A DNA stretch of 64,000 nucleotides from positions 1 through 64,000 of the forward strand of contig CAQGLR010000007.1 in the NCBI GenBank assembly GCA_948794795.1, given 5' to 3'. This document shows, piece by piece, positions 61,387 to 64,000 of this stretch. Every line of letters begins with the position of its first letter. The first letter of the stretch is position 1. The stretch is from an uncultured Lachnospiraceae bacterium (GTDB lineage Bacteria; Bacillota; Clostridia; Lachnospirales; Lachnospiraceae). The notes beneath the pieces are model-generated. The model had not been told where the DNA came from. It worked only from the letters and a program-made list of their open reading frames with translations, and made no database searches. Both the position numbers and the translations under genes were made by a program.

Positions 61387-62487
61387 ATGGATAAGGAAGA
61401 GCTGTTTAATATTAAGATACAAGAGCTTTGTACAGAAGCATATAATGCAGCACAGGCACACTGGGATGGTATTGCAAAACCTTTAGACGGGCTTGGTGCA
61501 TTTGAAGATATAGTTAAAAAGATTGCTGGCATTACTGGCAATGCAGATGTTGACACTGGCAAAAAAGCAGTTGTTGTAATGTGTGCAGATAATGGGATTA
61601 TTGATGAAGGGGTAAGCCAGTCTGGGCATGAAGTAACTTCTATTGTATCTGCAAATATGGCAAAGGGTATTGCAAGTGTATGCCGTATGTCACATATTGC
61701 GGGAGCAGATGTTTTACCTGTAGATATAGGGATTAAAGATAATATAGAAGAGGATGGGCTTATTATAAAGAAAGTTGCGAATGGCACTGCAAATTTTGCA
61801 AAAGAGCCTGCTATGACAGAAGATATGCTTATAAAGGCAATACATACTGGTATAGATATTGTAAAGGATTGTAAAGATAAAGGATACAATATAATTGCTA
61901 CAGGTGAAATGGGAATTGGAAATACTACTACAAGCAGTGCCATTGTTAGTGTAATGCTTGGATTGCCAGCAAGTGAAGTGGCAGGCAGAGGCGCGGGCCT
62001 GGACAGTGAGGGTGTTAAAAGGAAAATTACAGTAATAGAATCAGCAATTAAAAAATATGGGCTGGATAAAGATACACAAAAGCAAAGTTTAAGAAAGATA
62101 CAGGAAAATACTTTTAATACACTAAGGTGTCTTGGAGGGCTTGATATAGCAGGGCTTACAGGGGTATTTATAGGAGGTGCGCTGTACCATATACCTGTTA
62201 TTCTGGATGGGCTTATTTCTGCAGCTGCAGCACTTGCAGCGGACAGGATTGTACCAGGCTGCCGTTATTATATGCTTGCGTCACATGTGGGAAAAGAGCC
62301 TGCATGCAAGTTTATATTGGAGGAACTTGGACTTGGACCTGTAATTAATGCAAGGCTTGCATTAGGCGAGGGTACAGGGGCTGTGCTTTTATTCCCAATG
62401 CTTGATATGGTACTTGAAGTATACAGGGAAAATACAACTTTTAATGATATTAATGTAATACAATATGAAAGGTTTACAGATATATGA
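61387..62487 (+). CDS. cobT: Nicotinate-nucleotide-dimethylbenzimidazole phosphoribosyltransferase
   Basis: 366 residues from ATG 61387 behind GAGG: KPLDGLGAFEDIVKKIAGIT, VVMCADNGIIDEGVSQSG, GEMGIGNTTTSSAIVS and HVGKEPACKFILEELGL, with the catalytic glutamate in LGEGTGAVL. Activates the lower base of cobamides. The stop overlaps cobU by four bases. Confidence 0.95.
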   Translation: MDKEELFNIKIQELCTEAYNAAQAHWDGIAKPLDGLGAFEDIVKKIAGITGNADVDTGKKAVVVMCADNGIIDEGVSQSGHEVTSIVSANMAKGIASVCRMSHIAGADVLPVDIGIKDNIEEDGLIIKKVANGTANFAKEPAMTEDMLIKAIHTGIDIVKDCKDKGYNIIATGEMGIGNTTTSSAIVSVMLGLPASEVAGRGAGLDSEGVKRKITVIESAIKKYGLDKDTQKQSLRKIQENTFNTLRCLGGLDIAGLTGVFIGGALYHIPVILDGLISAAAALAADRIVPGCRYYMLASHVGKEPACKFILEELGLGPVINARLALGEGTGAVLLFPMLDMVLEVYRENTTFNDINVIQYERFTDI

Positions 62488-63014
62488 TGGTTACAGTTAT
62501 TGGTGAAAGTGGCAGTGGGAAATCGGAATATGCAGAAAACCTTATTATGGAACTGGCTGGTGGCAGTACCCATAGTGAAAAGATGTACTATATTGCTACA
62601 ATGAAACCATTTGGGAAATATGCAAAGGAACGTATAAAACGCCACCTTGAGCTTCGCAAAGGAAAGGATTTTACCACAATTGAATGTTATAAAAATATAG
62701 AAAACTGTGGGTTAAAGAAAGGAAGTAATGCGCTTCTTGAATGTATGTCAAACCTTATTGCAAATGAATTGTTTGATAATAATAACATAGATAAGGAAGA
62801 TGTATATTATAAAGTGTGTGCAGGTATAGATAAACTTAATGATACTGTGGCTAATCTTGTAGTAGTTACAAATGATGTATTTGAAGATGGGATTATATAT
62901 GATAAAGAAACAATGGAATATATAGAACTTCTTGGCAGGGTGAACAGATACCTGGTGGGGATTAGCACTAGGGTAACAGAGGTTATATATTCATGTCCTC
63001 TTACAATTTCTTAG
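62484..63014 (+). CDS. cobU: Adenosylcobinamide kinase / guanylyltransferase, CobU-like
   Basis: 176 residues: MMVTVIGESGSGKSEYAENL is the P-loop; the KMYYIATMKPFGKYAKERIK segment with RIxxHxxxR follows, and VVTNDVFEDGIIYDKETMEY and LGRVNRYLV the rest. Makes GDP-cobinamide. The usual GGxRSGKS is GESGSGKS here. Starts inside the end of cobT (ATGATG). Confidence 0.88.
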   Translation: MMVTVIGESGSGKSEYAENLIMELAGGSTHSEKMYYIATMKPFGKYAKERIKRHLELRKGKDFTTIECYKNIENCGLKKGSNALLECMSNLIANELFDNNNIDKEDVYYKVCAGIDKLNDTVANLVVVTNDVFEDGIIYDKETMEYIELLGRVNRYLVGISTRVTEVIYSCPLTIS

Positions 63015-63030
63015 AAATATTAGAAGAATT

Positions 63031-63094
63031 GTCAAGAGGATATTTGCAATCCGCAATGCCTGCAAGCAGGCATTGGCTACTTGATGAGGTTAAA
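63031..63094. repeat. Structured repeat element, short copy
   Basis: GTCAAGAGGATATTTGCAAT, CAATGCCTG (63054) pairing perfectly with CAGGCATTG (63067), then GCTACTTGATGAGGTTAAA. The outer sequences match the element at 22323-22476 (GTCAAGCGGATATTGGCAAT, CGCTACTTG, ATGAGGTTAAA), which carries an extra 100 or so bases. It fills the gap between cobU and cobS. Confidence 0.65.
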
Positions 63095-63120
63095 TATATA
63101 ATAGGACAAGGTGTGTATAA

Positions 63121-63870
63121 ATGTCAATATTGAAAGCTTGTATTATAGCATTTGGGACATATTCAAAATTTCCAGTACCTTATTTTGAATGGAAAGAAAA
63201 AGATATGAAATACTCAATATGCTTTTTTCCTTTTGTTGGTGTGCTGCTTGGGGCAGCTGAATGGCTTTGGTTCTGGATTTGTGTTAATTATGGAATGGGA
63301 AGTCTTTTTAAAGCGGCAGGGGCAGTTATTATAAATATCCTGGTTACAGGGGGAATACATATTGACGGGTATATGGATACAATGGATGCATTACATTCAT
63401 ACCAGCCAGTGGAAAAGAAACTAGAGATTTTAAAAGATGCACATATTGGTGCATTTGCAGTTATTATGTTGTCAGTACTTCTTCTGGCATATATTGGAAC
63501 ACTGCCTGGGATAGGTTTTAATAATGTTCCTTTATTTGCAAGTACATTTGTATTTTCAAGAATTCTCAGTGGATTGTCAGTTGTGTTGTTTAAAGGAGCA
63601 AAAAAGGATGGTATGCTTTATGCATTTTCATCATCAGCACAGAAAAAAATTGTATGTATTTCACTTGTTATGGAATTTTTATTTATGGCAGCAGGGACAA
63701 TCTGGATTTATAAAATAAAAGCAGTGTTTGTAATTGCTTCTATGCTTATTGTCTTTCTATATTACAGATATAAATCATATAAAGAATTTGGAGGTATTAC
63801 TGGTGACCTTGCAGGATGGTTTTTATGTCTTAGTGAAATTGCAGCAGTTATAGTGTGCGTGTTTATATAA
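63121..63870 (+). CDS. cobS: Adenosylcobinamide-GDP ribazoletransferase
   Basis: 249 residues with several membrane helices. FGTYSKFPVPYFEWKEKDMK, FFPFVGVLLGA, NILVTGGIHIDGYMDTMDAL and DAHIGAFAVIML are CobS hallmarks (HxDGxxDxxDA and DxxxGxFG-like). Joins alpha-ribazole phosphate to GDP-cobinamide at the membrane. Last gene in the window; 63871-64000 holds nothing recognised. Confidence 0.93.
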   Translation: MSILKACIIAFGTYSKFPVPYFEWKEKDMKYSICFFPFVGVLLGAAEWLWFWICVNYGMGSLFKAAGAVIINILVTGGIHIDGYMDTMDALHSYQPVEKKLEILKDAHIGAFAVIMLSVLLLAYIGTLPGIGFNNVPLFASTFVFSRILSGLSVVLFKGAKKDGMLYAFSSSAQKKIVCISLVMEFLFMAAGTIWIYKIKAVFVIASMLIVFLYYRYKSYKEFGGITGDLAGWFLCLSEIAAVIVCVFI

Positions 63871-64000
63871 TCTAAGTTTAAACAAGTTATGTGGCTTAAG
63901 CACCAGCGTCCCCATAACAGCTGCCTTATGGTAAAACATTTGGAATTGCCAGAATAATATAATCTTTGTGTAATTAAAAAAATGTGGTAACTTAAAAATC

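Overview
The window looks like a low-GC Gram-positive anaerobe of the Clostridia, most likely Lachnospiraceae. The reasons are strong AGGAGG-type ribosome sites, AT-rich coding with frequent ATA/AGA codons, an anaerobic (cobalt-early) cobalamin pathway with an ECF cobalt importer, and gene families common in gut Lachnospiraceae (DUF4280, DUF6440, CPCC, SUKH). The species cannot be fixed from sequence alone.

Region 1 (about 1-4.1 kb) encodes the tip of a contractile injection system: a DUF4280/PAAR-like tip, a small possible chaperone, a VgrG-like spike and a polymorphic toxin. The toxin has a hydrophobic N-terminal region, an autoprocessing Hint domain and an HNH-like toxin tip.

Region 2 (about 4.1-39.2 kb) is a long array of roughly 45 small, very AT-rich genes, nearly all on the + strand. 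Several belong to known immunity families (SUKH/SMI1, CPCC, DUF4279, DUF6985, CdiI-like, Imm30, Imm42, STM4015-like LRR). Many others are unrecognised but sit in the same setting. Scattered between them are short fragments of vgrG, the toxin N-terminus, the Hint domain and toxin tails. The region therefore reads as a fossil record of toxin/immunity modules recombining into the locus and decaying while the immunity genes survived. One full-length second toxin copy (5472-6693) is a pseudogene. A fragment of an integrative conjugative element carrying a PIN-type toxin-antitoxin pair interrupts the array at 7.6-8.9 kb.

Region 3 (39.2-51.9 kb) is cobalt uptake and corrin-ring synthesis. A sigma-A promoter, an AdoCbl riboswitch and a terminator precede cbiQ-cbiO-cbiM-cbiN on the + strand. 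Convergent to this, a - strand operon runs cbiC-cbiK-cbiD-cbiL-cbiF-cbiG-cbiH-cbiJ/E/T(fusion)-cbiA.

Region 4 (51.9-57.9 kb) is an accessory island with a decayed AAA-ATPase/PD-(D/E)XK gene, a transposase fragment and a complete candidate retron. The retron consists of an accessory gene, an msr-msd RNA whose a1/a2 repeats can be seen, and a reverse transcriptase fused behind an N-ribosyltransferase-like domain. A UPF0175/DUF3368-PIN toxin-antitoxin pair follows.

Region 5 (57.9-64 kb) finishes cobalamin: cobO on the - strand, then cobQ(cbiP)-cobT-cobU-cobS on the + strand, with two unrelated small genes upstream. Together regions 3 and 5 cover cobalt import, nearly all ring steps, adenosylation, amidation and nucleotide-loop assembly. 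cbiB/cobD and cobC were not seen here.
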